Of a stretch of 64,000 bases of DNA, positions 1-11,448 are shown piece after piece. This DNA comes from Paramoeba atlantica (taxonomy: Eukaryota; Discosea), in the NCBI GenBank assembly GCA_977017575.1, contig CDRNVI010000140.1:124001-188000 (forward strand), read 5' to 3'. The notes below the pieces were generated by a model, which worked only from the letters and a program-made list of their open reading frames with translations, did not search any database and was not told where the DNA came from. Numbering within the stretch: the stretch's first letter is position 1; every line of letters starts with the position of its first letter. A program made the position numbers and the translations under genes.

Positions 1-130
1 GAGTCTTTTAGGAGAGAGAGAGATTTATGCTGTCTTTTGTAATATGTCTCAGGTTCATTTTTTGTTCAACAAAATTCTTTTCTCCTTTAATTTGTTTCTT
101 ACCTTTTTTCTTTCTTTCTTTCCTTTACAG

Positions 131-3100
131 CTGGCAGATGCCAATGAACTCGTCTTGCATGACCTTGAACGGGAAGTTGTAATGACTGAGACAGAAGATA
201 TTTGCATCGGCAGAATCTTTGAATCCCATCTTGAGGTGCACATTTTTCCCCCATCTCCGTTTTGTCTTTCCTTTATTTTAATGTCAACAAAATAGAACTT
301 AATGCCACTCTATGCGATTTTTTGTGTCAATCAATCACGAACAATGCGTTTGCTTGAATTACATAAAGAACAAAATAGCCCTTTTGCTCAGTTTGTCGAA
401 GAGATGATTTCTGATCAAGAGTTGAGTGGTTTACCTCTTCTCAGTTACGTCATCAAACCAGTACAAAGGTTGTGTAAATATCCTCTTTTACTCCGGGAGT
501 TGATAAAAGCAACCCCTCCATCCCATCCTGACCATTTCCCTATCCTTTCTGCGTTTCAAAGAACACAAGAGCTTGTGGATGAAGTCAATGAACTTCAGGT
601 TTTAAATATTTTGGGTGGAAAGAATCTATCTTGAAAATTTACCTTTGTTTGGACAGAGATTATCAGATACAACAAGACAACTATTGGAAATTGAAAAGCA
701 GTTGAATGGAGCGCTTGACACACAATTGCTCAAACCTGATCGGCATCTCATTAAAACTGGCAGGTTTTTTCCCTTTTTCAGTCTTTTTTTTCATTTTTTT
801 CGCCTAACTCTTATTTTTGCAAATTAATAGAGTTGAGAGTGGCCAACAAGTGTGGTTATTTGATGATGCTATTTTATTTGCCGTTCGGCAGCGTAGTATT
901 TTAGGAAATGCCTTTGGAGATGCCTTTTTAGGAGATACCAAGTTCTCTTTCATTTTATTATCTCTCCCTAGCTTTTTTTCTCTCTTTAGCACCTCCTTAT
1001 TTTTCACTCCCTTACAAAATTGACAGGTATGATGTGGAAGTGTTTTTTAGCTTAAAAGGTAAGAATATGAACCTGAGCCAGTGTGAAGATGGTAAAGTTA
1101 ATACGGAATTGGCAATTGATGGGCAGGTATATTTTTCTTTTCCACAAAAATCAAAGAAGTTAGGAGAAAGAGACATTCTGGAAGAAGAGGGAAGAGAGAG
1201 AAAAAAATCCTCTGAGTTGTGATAAAAACAGATTCTGTATTCTTTTGTTATTGGAGAAAATTCTGTAGAGTGGCCGAAGGCAATTCGATCTTCGATTGAT
1301 CGCGCAAACGGATCGAAGTTCTTCTGCTGTTCTTTTTTTCTCTATTATTTCGTTTTCTGAATGAACCTAAACAGATGTACTTGCTCAACTTGTGCTGGAG
1401 TGGCAAATCCCCCGCCCAACAGAAACTATGGGACAGAAGAAGAAGGGGCTAAAATTTGTTTGAAATATGTTGATCCGGAAGAACGCATTTTGGGTTGGAA
1501 TAGTCTCACCATGAGGACCCTTGTCCTTGAGTCAGGGGGTTTTACACTCCGTTCTGATGAATCTCAGGTTAATTCTCATTCCTTTCTTTGGTAATAAGGG
1601 TTCGAAAAAAGGATTGGGTAAGTGAATGTTAATGATGACCTTTTTTTTATTTTCAGAAACGATATTTATATTTGTTTACTGATGCATTGGTGATTACGGA
1701 ACGAGTATCAGCAAACTTTTTTGCCTTTAAAAAATTGATTATTTTGAAGAATCTTCGAGTCTTGGAGACAGAGGTTTTCTTTCTTTTTTTCCCTCCTTTC
1801 CTTTTTGTTCTCTCTTTCCTCTGAGATAACCATCCCCTGTGAATAGGAGAAAAATGGCCTCCCGCTTGTGTATGTTCGGAAAAATGGGCGTTATCTCTCC
1901 TCGACTTTCAATTGTAATCGAGAAGTTGCAGCTCTTTGGATCGAAGTTTTGAAAGAAGATCTTAAAGTTAAAACAATAGCTGAATCTGTACTCTTTTTTG
2001 AACTGTCTTGAGTGTGACTCCTCTTTTTCTGATTCCCAAATAACAGGAAATTTCATCGCGAAAAAAGAGAGGAATCAAAGAAAGACTCAGTTCATCTTCA
2101 CAACAACAAAGACAAATTAGGGGACTTAGAAAAGATTTGCGGCAATCTCATGATGGATCAGAATTTTCTTCTGTTTCTGCTTCCACTCCTAATCTCACAA
2201 CAACCCCACCTACTTCTCCCTTCGGCTCTCTCCGTTCAAAAAACAAAAAGAAAATCGAGCTTGGAAGTGTCTTCTCAAAAACAAAGGAAGGAAGTGGAAA
2301 GGAGGAGAAAGAAGAAGGAAGGGCATTTCCGGGTATTCGGATGGGAGCTCCTGCTTCTCCTTCGGAGAGTGTGCCTGATATGAAATTAACTCGAAAGGTA
2401 TCATTTTTCTTCTTTTCTTCTTTTCCACCTCTTCTCTAATTTTTTTGGTTCTTAGACATTCGAAAAAAGGTCGTCTCAATTGAAAATGGTTTTCTTTTTT
2501 CTCTTTGATTTTTTGTATTCTTTAATTCATGGTTTTTACTAATCACTTTTTTCATAGAAATTGCAAAAGCAGCGCTCCAAAGACAATCGTTTGGGACCAA
2601 CCAAATGTAAGTGTTGCAATGAAGTAGTCACAGAAGATCATTTTGTTTGTCTTGATTGTAAGAAAACCACTTGTGGTCTTTGTCTCTTGAAGAAAAAGTG
2701 TCATCTTTGTCAGGGTCGTGATTCTTGCCCACGACAAGCATTATCTCCCACCGTCGGATCCCCTATCGGAACACATTTAGCACCCTCGTCTCCAAATCCT
2801 TTACCTTTATCAAATTCGCCAGTTGCAGCTTCAGGGGTTACTTTTTCGCCTTCACAGGGCCCTGCAGTTTCGCCACTTCGTAAGACGTCGTTTTCACTCT
2901 CTGGGCAGTCGCCTTCAACCAGCCCAGAGCCGAGCAGAGAAATTGAATGCCCTCGCAAAGTCTTCTCTGAGACTCCAAATTCTCCATCCTCAACCTCAAC
3001 AGAGAAAAGTCCCTCGACAGAGAAGACTCCCCCTCAAGAGTTCTCGATGGAGAAGAGTCCTTCTCCTCTCTCTCTTGCAGCATCCCCTCCTGCATCAAAT

Positions 3101-3721
3101 GTAGGATCTGTTTCTCCGTTGAATCCCTCAGTACCAAAATCACCTCGAACAAAACACTCTCCAAAAGCGGTTCCTTCAAAACCTCTTCCTCCACCTCCAT
3201 CAAAGGCGCTCCCTGCGCCACCTTCCAAACCTCTTCCTGCACCTCCATCAAAGCCTCTTCCATCTTTACCCCCAAACTCCTCCTCTCCTAGTTCATCAAG
3301 TCTCATAAGCCCTCGAAATACCTCAACTGATTCCTCTTCACCTCTTTCCCGTTCCTTTGAATCCGGACCACGGATAACCCGAATCTTTGACAAAGACCGA
3401 GATGATGGTGTTGCGAATGATAGCAAAAGTGTTTTGAAGAGTGGATTTTTGACCAAACAAGGAGGTAATTTCAAGTCATGGAAGAAACGATGGTGTGAAT
3501 TGGAGAAAGATGCGTTGTTGTATTATCGAGGGAATTGTGCCACTTCATCTAGTTTGTGTGGAAAGATCGAGTTGGAGGGTGCTGTTGTTCAAGAACACAC
3601 TTCAACTCCTCGAAAATTTACATTTGAAATTCAAACAAGCGCTCGTTTGTATTTCCTGACTGCTGAATCAGAAGAAGAGACCAAAGAATGGATTCAGGCT
3701 ATTAACGACTCAAAAAAGTGA
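131..3721 (+). CDS. RhoGEF: DH-PH-PH-zinc finger-PH protein, 5' end outside the window
   Basis: Likely activates a Rho-family GTPase at membranes. The first exon visible (131-235) already lies inside a DH domain. The next exon (296-598) carries the DH signature ELSGLPL...IKPVQRLCKYPLLLREL. A GEF-type PH domain follows (exons from about 831 to 1317, core QVWLFDDAILFAV), then a second PH-like domain (about 1361-1970, core YLYLFTDALVITERV). The last large exon (from 2562) holds four CxxC pairs (CKCC, CLDC, CGLC, CHLC; eight cysteines, FYVE- or RING-like), a long Ser/Pro/Lys-rich disordered stretch, and a complete C-terminal PH domain (SGFLTKQGGNFKSWKKRW to EEETKEWIQAI). The order recalls FGD-type GEFs, but the zinc finger has no FYVE RRHHCR motif. 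Small introns interrupt the upstream part. No start is visible. DH and PH calls are firm; the target GTPase is unknown. Confidence 0.88.
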
Positions 3722-3895
3722 CTTTAACAAAAAGAAAGGTCATTGTAAAAAAAGAAAAATCAAAGTTGAATAAAAAAAATGACAACAAAATCTCTTCCCT
3801 TCTCTTTCTCCTCTCTTTTTCCTCCAATTTCTTGAAAACTGTGTTCTTTTGCTTCTCGGTTTTTTTTTTCTTTTTTTTGTTCAGGGGAAAAGAGT

Positions 3896-4894
3896 ATGAG
3901 AGAGATGACTTCTTTCCCAAAAGAGGATGCAACTTTTCAATTCAAAAACCCTCCAAGGTCGGTCCTGTTGGTCAAAAAACCAGACTCGATGGTGGCAACT
4001 TCTTTTCTCATCGCTGCTTCTCGCTATCTTGTTGAAGAGAAGAAATTGCATGTTTTTGTTGAACCAGATGTTTTGAGTCAAGAGATCCCAAACCAAAAAA
4101 AGACTTTGAAATCTTGGAAGAAAGGTTCTGGGGGAGAAAAGCTCTCTCTTTATATTGATTTTATTGTTACGATTGGAGGAGATGGAACTATTTTACATGC
4201 CGCCTCTCTTTTTCCGAACCATTGTCCACCGATCTTGGCTTTAAATTTCGGTTCTCTTGGCTTTCTCTCTCCTTTCTCCCCGAAAGAGTTTCGACCAGTA
4301 ATTGAAGAGATCCTTTCCGGGAATCCAATGAAGATTTGTAATCGACAGAGGATAATGTGTAAAATTGTGAACAAACATGAACAACAAATACACCAAGCTG
4401 TTGCAATGAATGAGATTGCCATCACGAGTGGTTCGTCAAGCCTTTGCACAACAGAAGTTTCAATGAATGGTCAGTTTGTAACTCGAATTGATGCGAATGG
4501 GGTTTTGATTGCCACTGCAACTGGATCTTCTGCTTATTCTCTTTCGGCTGGAGGGGCTTTGATGCATTCGACAGTTGAAGGAATGCAATTAACACCAATT
4601 GCAGCCCATTCTCTCACTTCCAGACCCATTATTCTCCCAAAAGATGTCCATTTGCAAATCAAAGTTCCAGATTATTCGAGATATGGGGCGATTGTCTCGG
4701 TGGATGGGAAAGCTGATGTTCCTCTTGATACGGGGGACTTTGTTGAAGTGACTGCGGCTCCTCATCCTTGCCAATGTTTCTCTCGTGTTTCTTCTCTTGG
4801 AGATTGGATTGAAAGTCTTTCTGAATGTTTGAGTTGGAATGCTGACCGAAAGAATCGAGGGGAGAGAAGAGGGTATGAAAGAGCAAAACTCTGA
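3896..4894 (+). CDS. NADK: NAD kinase (ATP-NAD kinase family)
   Basis: Phosphorylates NAD to NADP using ATP. Single exon, 332 residues. Family motifs in order: GGDGTILHAASLF (about residues 91-103), LNFGSLGFLSPF, NEIAITSGSSS, then the glycine/threonine-rich block DANGVLIATATGSSAYSLSAGG and SRPIILP. The catalytic GGDG aspartate and the NE motif are both present. No targeting peptide is obvious, so a cytosolic enzyme is likely. ATG at 3896 is the first in frame; a second ATG at 3905 is an equal alternative. The gene lies about 175 bases after the RhoGEF stop on the same strand. Uninterrupted coding is unusual here, where most genes have several introns. Confidence 0.93.
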   Translation: MREMTSFPKEDATFQFKNPPRSVLLVKKPDSMVATSFLIAASRYLVEEKKLHVFVEPDVLSQEIPNQKKTLKSWKKGSGGEKLSLYIDFIVTIGGDGTILHAASLFPNHCPPILALNFGSLGFLSPFSPKEFRPVIEEILSGNPMKICNRQRIMCKIVNKHEQQIHQAVAMNEIAITSGSSSLCTTEVSMNGQFVTRIDANGVLIATATGSSAYSLSAGGALMHSTVEGMQLTPIAAHSLTSRPIILPKDVHLQIKVPDYSRYGAIVSVDGKADVPLDTGDFVEVTAAPHPCQCFSRVSSLGDWIESLSECLSWNADRKNRGERRGYERAKL

Positions 4895-5246
4895 AAGAAA
4901 AAAAAAACAAAAAATTGATTTGAAAAAAAAAAAAGAAAAAGAAACATTGTAAAAAGACAAAAAAGTTTTTTCGCAGTACCAAAAAAACAGGGCCCTATTT
5001 TTTTGGATTGGTTTTGCTTGTTCGGTTTCTTTTTTTTGTGGGGTTTTTCTTTCTTTTTTTTGTTGTTGTTTTTTGTTGTTTTGGGTTGTATTTTTGTGTG
5101 TGTTGGGAGTGAGTCTTTATTCCTTTTTTCGGTCTCTTGTGTTTTTTTTTTTGTGTGTATTTGTGTATGGGTCTCCTTCCTCCTTCTCAACAAATCTGAT
5201 TGGTGTGTCATTTTCGATCGTCTGCTTGTTTTTTTTATCTTGAGAG
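4895..5246. other. gene-free spacer
   Basis: T-rich, with long T and GT/TTG runs. It serves as 3' flank of the NAD kinase gene and 5' flank of the DEP-domain gene. I see no RNA gene or conserved element in it. Confidence 0.6.
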
Positions 5247-7869
5247 ATGAGCCAGACCGACTTCTTCTCGTCTCGAAGACCGAACTCAGAGCAATCCCCA
5301 CAACTCGAATTACACGAAGAAATCTCTCAAAATGGCCCTCAGGATCGCCCATCACCAAGAAATCTCCGAATCCTCCCAAAAGATGGGTCACAATCACCAC
5401 GCCAAAGACGAGAAGCGATTTCACCTCGCGGACAACGAACCATCTCACCCCATCGCAGCAGAAAAGATGGGAGTGAGTCTTTATTGTCTAACTCTCCAAC
5501 TCGATCTTCTTCTGGGGGTTCGTCGTCCAGAGAGCTTTCCGTTTTGTTTCAAAAGGTTGAGCTGTTTGTGATCGAGGGAGATGATGATAAACCTGTGCTC
5601 AATCAATTCTATATCTCGGAAGATGTCAAACAACTCTTTTGGGGGCCTAGTGGGAGTGATTCTTTTCGCTCGATTGAGACTGCGAATGTTCATTCTTTTC
5701 AACCTTGTTTTGACGCAAGTTTGTCGAACTACGAACTTCGTTTCTCCATCAAATTCATGTTAATCAAACTCCAACTGATGTGTACGGATCTCGTTCAGTT
5801 TGACAAAGTCTCCAAAGCATTCAAGGCTCTCATACGTTTATGCCAGGCAGTCTCTGGAATGAGCTTTGAACCTGTTGATGTGGAAATCCTTGAATCAATT
5901 CCTCGAACTAGAAACGCGACGCCAGTCTCTTCTTCTCCAGTTCCTCGAATAACAGGACTAGGGCCCGGCTCTCGTCCTCGAAATGATTCTCCATACTCGA
6001 ACCAAGACCTAATGGCAATTTCTTCATGGAAGACTCTTAATTCTCTTTCTCTTCCCCAAATTGAAAATGTACAAAGTCTAGGGCAAGACAAACTACAAAT
6101 TCTACTCAGTAGTTATCGACTTGAAAACCATTCAGAGGATTCAGGATTATCGATTTTTGTTGATCAATTGAAGAATTTTCGAAAGCAGTTTCATCAATTT
6201 TTTAATCAAGCTCTTCAATTGGCTTCTGTTGTTTCTGAAGCAATTGATTCGCATGGATATCGTGAAACATTTTCCGTCTTTTTTCACATTTATGGTGGTC
6301 GAGGTGGGGCTGTTGGACCAATCTTAGAACCAAATGTTTTTGAGCAATCTACCCGACTGTTTCAGAATTTCCATAAAATTCTTTCGTTTTTGGTTTCTTC
6401 TGAAGTGGAAGAAGAAAATTGTGATTCTCAAAAGAAGAAAAAACTCAAGCAACTCTTTCGGTTTCCCTCTTCAAAACAAAAGTCATCAAAATCGAAGGTT
6501 GAAGATCGAAAGGAGAGTGAAAGAAGAAAAGTTGACAAAGGATCGCGAAACGATGAGATTATCCATGATGTACAAGTTGTAAAAGAGCTTCTTTCTTTTT
6601 TGGAGAGTCATCTCGAAGATCCATCAGGATCAATTGTTGGGAAAGTTCCTTGTGAAGAGTTATTAAATGAAGTTTCTTGTTTACAAACACTGGCAGCTCT
6701 TATTCGCGAACAGAATCGATACAGTACTCATCAAAAACAAGAAGAAGACAAAAATTTGAGAGCGATATTCAAGGAGATGCAATCAAGCTCCACTGGAGTT
6801 CCAATGAAAAAGAGGTATCTTGGGTTTCGAAGTATTGATAGTTGTGTTTCAGGAAAGGATCTTATTGTTTGGATTGTGGAGAATCGATCAATGAATAAAA
6901 CGGAAGCTCTTGGTCTTGCACAACAATTATTTAAGAACGGATTTTTGGTCGCAAGTGAACCAACTTCTTCTTCATCTTCAACTGACTTTCGAGCTGATGA
7001 TTTTTTTTATCGTTTGCAAGAGCCACCTCCTCTGGAAACTGACGGGACGACTGAGTTTGGACTTGTGTCATCTCTTGAGAGTGGATCGATGTTCCGTTCT
7101 GCTTCTCCGATGCCCCACTTTGATGCCCCCGCTTTTAGTTCTACGAGAAAGTCGTCAACTCAAAAACGAAAATTTGAAGCTTTTGTACAAAAACCTCAAG
7201 AAGAAGCTCGACCTTCTTCCCCAGGGAACAGTTGTCTTGTTGCGAGCCCCTCCTTTGGGGGTTCACAAACAAATGTTTTTCCTGAAGCTGCCCATCTTTC
7301 TCCGATTACTTGTCTAAACCCAAACCTGGCGCAGTTCCCAAACCGACTCCAAATTATTAAACGAGTTGTGGAGTGGTCTGAACTTCTTCAAGATCAAAGC
7401 GAAACAGTTCGAGAAAAAGCTGAAAACTTTCTTGAAAGTGAAGTTTCTGAAATGACAAGGATATTGAAAGCGGAGGAGGAATTGGAGCGGGTTTGGGAGG
7501 GGCGGGATCTCAGACTTGGGGATATTGTCATGGGGGTGATTCATGGACAAGGACAGAAAGAACAACTTGTTTTTTGTCGTTTTCTTCAGGGTCGAACTGG
7601 TGGGATGAGTGTTTATACTAGTCCGAGAGAGTCCAAGAAGAATTTGACTCTTCTTTCTTGGAAGCAGGCTGCTCCTATTCCTGCCAATTGGAAGGAGCTT
7701 CTTCAAGGTTTTTTTTTAGACTTTTTTTTATTTTCTTTTTATTTATTTTCTTTTTTTATTTTAAATAAAAAAGATGAAAAGTGTTTCTCTTCTTGTTTCT
7801 AACAATTCTCATGTAGATGGTTCTCAGCGCGCTCTTTCCCAACTTGTTGATGGCTCAGAAAAGCCTTAG
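5247..7869 (+). CDS. DEP-domain protein, otherwise unrecognised
   Basis: 837 residues in two exons (5247-7707 and 7817-7869; the last adds a short tail ending SGEKP-like, stop TAG). The first 90 residues are Ser/Arg/Pro-rich and probably disordered. Residues about 95-330 are mixed alpha/beta and not recognised; a lysine-rich stretch follows near 400-450. A DEP domain lies at about 515-600 (RYLGFRSIDSCVSGKDLIVWIV, then ALGLAQQLFKNGFLV, ending FFYRLQE). DEP domains tether signalling proteins to membranes or receptors. A helical C-terminal region (about 700-780) follows a Ser-rich linker. No catalytic domain is visible. The neighbouring RhoGEF and the abundance of GTPase regulators nearby fit a signalling adaptor role, which is inference. 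Confidence 0.82.
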
Positions 7870-8395
7870 TCTTTTCCCTTTTCTGCCATGGTGTTGTTGA
7901 TAATATTATTCTATTTATGTTTTCTGGGATGTCTTTCCGAGGAGGTGGGCATCAAGAAACGAGAGAGAGAGAGAGGAAGAGAAAGGACAAAAGGATCAAA
8001 AATCAAAAATTAATTCTAAAACCAAAAGCCCCAAAAAAACCCAAAAACCAAAAAAAAAAACCAAAAACTTTTCATTTGATCAATCAATCACCAAAACCAC
8101 CCCCTCCCCCATGGAGAGAAAGAACTATTTCCTCCCCCCCTCCCCCCCGAAATACAAAAATGTGGAAAGAGGAAATTCCTCTCTCACCAATTCCCACATT
8201 CCCTTCATTTGCACTTCAAAAAAATTATCCACCCTCAAAAAAACCAAAATCGATTTTTCTGACCTTTGTTTTTTTTCCTCCGTTTGTTTTTGAAATTTCG
8301 GATTGCTTGCTTTTTTTTTTTCCTAAACCCTCTCTCCTCTCTTCTCTCTCTTCTCTCTCTCTCTCTCTTTCGATTTTGATTTCCTTTTTTTGAGA
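7870..8395. other. gene-free spacer with A-, C- and CT-rich tracts
   Basis: Holds an A/C-rich stretch (near 8000-8160, with runs of C) followed by a polypyrimidine CT tract (8330-8370) just before the next gene's ATG. The CT tract is probably its 5' leader or promoter. No RNA gene seen. Confidence 0.5.
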
Positions 8396-8605
8396 ATGTC
8401 TGGTTCTAGACGAAGAGAGCAAGTCTCCATAGCTGCTGGTTATTTCAACTGATTCGTTTTACTTTTCTCATTTTTCTCTTTTTTCTTAAGGTCTCTCCCA
8501 AACAGAACTTCAAGAACATAGAAGTGAAAGGATTCGAAAGTTGGCATCAGAAGTTCTTCAAGTAGAGCGCCTTGTCTTGGCCCAGATCTCTCCAGTTTTT
8601 TATTC

Positions 8606-8644
<39 letters not shown>

Positions 8645-11378
8645 TCATTTTTTTTCATTTTTTTTCATTTTTTTTCATTTTTTCTTATCTCTTTTCTGGA
8701 AGAAGAGAGGAGCATCGAAATCTGAGATCCGAATCTCAAATGCCGTTCTCAAAAAGAGAAACTCTTTGATGAAAGTTTTTATTTCTCTTTTCTTTCTCTC
8801 TCATTCCTTTCTTTTCTTTTGTTAGCTTCTCTATTCATTTGTTCTCTCATAGAAAGAAATCGAGTTGTTGGAAAGGCGTATCAATGAGAAAAAACGGCTT
8901 TTGGTTTTCTTTTCTTTTTCCCCTCATTCAAGAAAACAAATTGATCACAACTAACACAAATTCTTACAGTCAGCTCACAAAACAAGAGTCAGAAACAAAG
9001 TAAAAGTTGGCAATCCCTCTCCACCCCTCAAAAAGCTTTCACCACTACCACAACAACAAAGCAATGAGCGATCAACTTCACCAAAGAAAAGAGCCCCTTC
9101 TCCTCGTCCAAGGAAACAATCTCCTCGCCCAACAACACCAACACTTACTCTCCGACGATCTCCATCATCATCAACATCATCATCAGCACAAAAAGATTCC
9201 TTCTTGTCCAATACGATGAAAAAATACTTTCGGAGAGCCACTCCTCTTTCTCCCAATTCCTCTTCTTCCCCTACCTCCCCCACATCTCCTTCTTCTTCTT
9301 CTTCTTTTTTCTTATCTCTCAAATCATTCTCCCCATCACACAACACAACACAACAACAACCAAATAAATCATGGACAAAATCAGCAGACGAACCAAACAC
9401 CAATACAACAACAACAACAACAACAACACCAATCAATATCATCAAAGCAAAGAGAAGAAGCTCTCATTACAATCCCCCCAAAAATCGTCCAAGATCAAGT
9501 ATTCTTGATTCTACTTCGACGAGATCAAGCCACCTTTCTCATCGAATTTCTCGTTCTTCTTCTGATCTTCAACTTAACAAATCGCAAGAAAATATTGATT
9601 CGACCCCAACTCCCCCTTCTCCTTCTTCTTCTTCTTTTGATTCTTCAAACCTTTCTCCTTCTAATTCTTCTCCTTTGCCTTCTCCTCTCACAATCAGAAC
9701 CAACACCAACCAACGTCTTCTCTCAAGAACCAACCCCACCCCTCCCCCCCAATTTCAAAACAAAAACAAAGATGAAGAACCAAAAGTGATCCTTTCAATG
9801 AGTGACCATCGACCAGGAGAAACATTTCAAAAGAGATGGAGACAAAGAAAGGGAACCAAAAAAGAAACAAATTCTTCTGAATTTTTACTCTTGAGTTATT
9901 CAACAATTCGACATTGTTCTCTGTGTGCAAAAGAATTGTCACAACTTTGTCCTGATTTGTTGTTGTTGTTGAGGATTTCTCAAAAGACGGATTTATTTTG
10001 GAGCTTTGATCCTTTATCTGTTTCTTTGATTCCCGAAATAACTCTTCCTTCTTCTCTCTCTTCTCTCTCTTCTTCATCTTCTTATGGTTCGTTGATTGAG
10101 TGTGCTCGACATTATCCTGCCTTACTAGGGAAACCAACCAATTCCAAACGTGTTGTGAGTCAGAATTTTTCGAAAGCAGGTTTCCTTCCTTCTTTTTTTT
10201 TCCCTTTTTTTTCTTTCTCCTGTTTGAGAAACTAATACTCGAAACAAATAGATGAGGGAAACAGAGGATGTTATGTTGTTGCTGCCTGCCATGATTTATT
10301 TTGTATCGGAATCGGTGCTTCACCCAGCAAGCAAAGAGAAGAAGAAACTCAAAACTCCAAATCTCCAAAAAATGCTGTTCGTTTTGTTGTTCCTTTTGTA
10401 TCTTCGGTGATGCACACTCTTCAGACACGATTCCTTTCTTCTCAAGTTCCAGGACCACCAGTTCCACCAAGATCACAAAAGAGACCAACTTTTTCATCTC
10501 CATCTCCAAAATCACAAGAGATATTGACAGAGAAATCTGCGACTTTGACAACACACAGCCTCCTTACTGTTCTCTTTGAGGCTCTTGATGCTTCTTCACA
10601 AGCCATTACAATGTCGAATGGGGTTAGTTCTGCAATAACTGGTTCTTTTCTTTATTTCTTCTTCCTTCTCTATTTCTTTTAAAATCTTTTTTTTTATTTT
10701 GGTTATGCTTGAATAATCATTTTTATTCCTTCTCAAGGGGGAGTTTTAACAAGGGTCCATCCTTCCCTTTTGGTAGAGGGCGGACAAGAAACTGGAAAGA
10801 TCACCATCCCTCCATTCTTAAAATGGGCATATATTGGCCTCACACACGGGAATTCCACTGTTTATCGTTGTTGCTTCCAAACTGGACAGACGAAAGAGAT
10901 CTCTCGAAAAAAGAGACACCAAAATTCAGGGACTTTGGGGGAAGATTTTCGATTTGAAGGATTAGAAATATGTTTTTGTTTTCTTTCAGAAGGAGACTTC
11001 TTAATCTTTCTTTCTGATGAGGTCCTCCGTTGCCTCGATCCAATCGCTTTAAATGTGTCCCCAGCTTTTCTTGGATTTTCTTCTAACTCCTGGATTGTGA
11101 TCCCTCCAGAAGAGGCGGAAAGCTCAAGACGAAAATTTCGCGAAGAAAGGCTCACTCAGATTTTGGGGGAGTCTTTTTTCAAAAAAGAGTTCTGTGCCAA
11201 ATCTATTTCTAATTCGATCTTCTCTTATGCCAAGTCAACCCTTGGCCTTTTGCATCCCAACGAGTCAGTCTTCGAAGAGAAGCCAAGACAGGCAGATCCG
11301 AGTCTGAATTTTGAAGAGGAAGCATACATCGTGACTATCCAAGCAAAATCAGAATTTGAAGGCGAACGCAGGACTTGA
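8396..11378 (+). CDS. unrecognised protein: N-terminal coiled coil, Ser/Pro-rich middle, conserved-looking C-terminal half
   Basis: Seven exons join in phase to about 836 residues: 8396-8438, 8491-8594, 8703-8774, 8853-8903, 8970-10179, 10252-10641, 10738-11378. The start MSGSRRREQ is followed by a charged helical region (ELQEHRSERIRKLASEVLQ, later EIELLERRINEKKRLL) that should form a coiled coil over the first 80 residues. The middle (about 90-330) is Ser/Pro/Thr/Asn-rich. The last 450 residues look globular (VVAACHDLFCIGIGAS, GKITIPPFLKWAYIGLTHG, FLGFSSNSWIVIPPEEAE), but I cannot assign a family. No membrane segment or signal peptide. The third exon's acceptor has two in-phase options three bases apart. 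The gene is supported by phase and coding character, not homology. Confidence 0.7.
8641..8683. repeat. 10-bp tandem repeat (T-run plus CAT) in an intron
   Basis: At least four copies of a ten-base unit, a run of T followed by CAT, lie in the pyrimidine tract of the second intron of the surrounding gene. Probably replication slippage in a T-rich intron. Confidence 0.8.
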
Positions 11379-11448
11379 AACAAAATGAAGGGACCATAAT
11401 GAACAGAGAGTAATTTCCCCCCAACCTTGTGCTTGCAACATTTTCTCT

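Noticed and set aside
5003-5240. Hydrophobic frame of Phe/Leu/Cys before the DEP gene
   Set aside because: It is T-rich spacer sequence read as Phe and Leu codons; many such apparent membrane segments arise from T-runs here.
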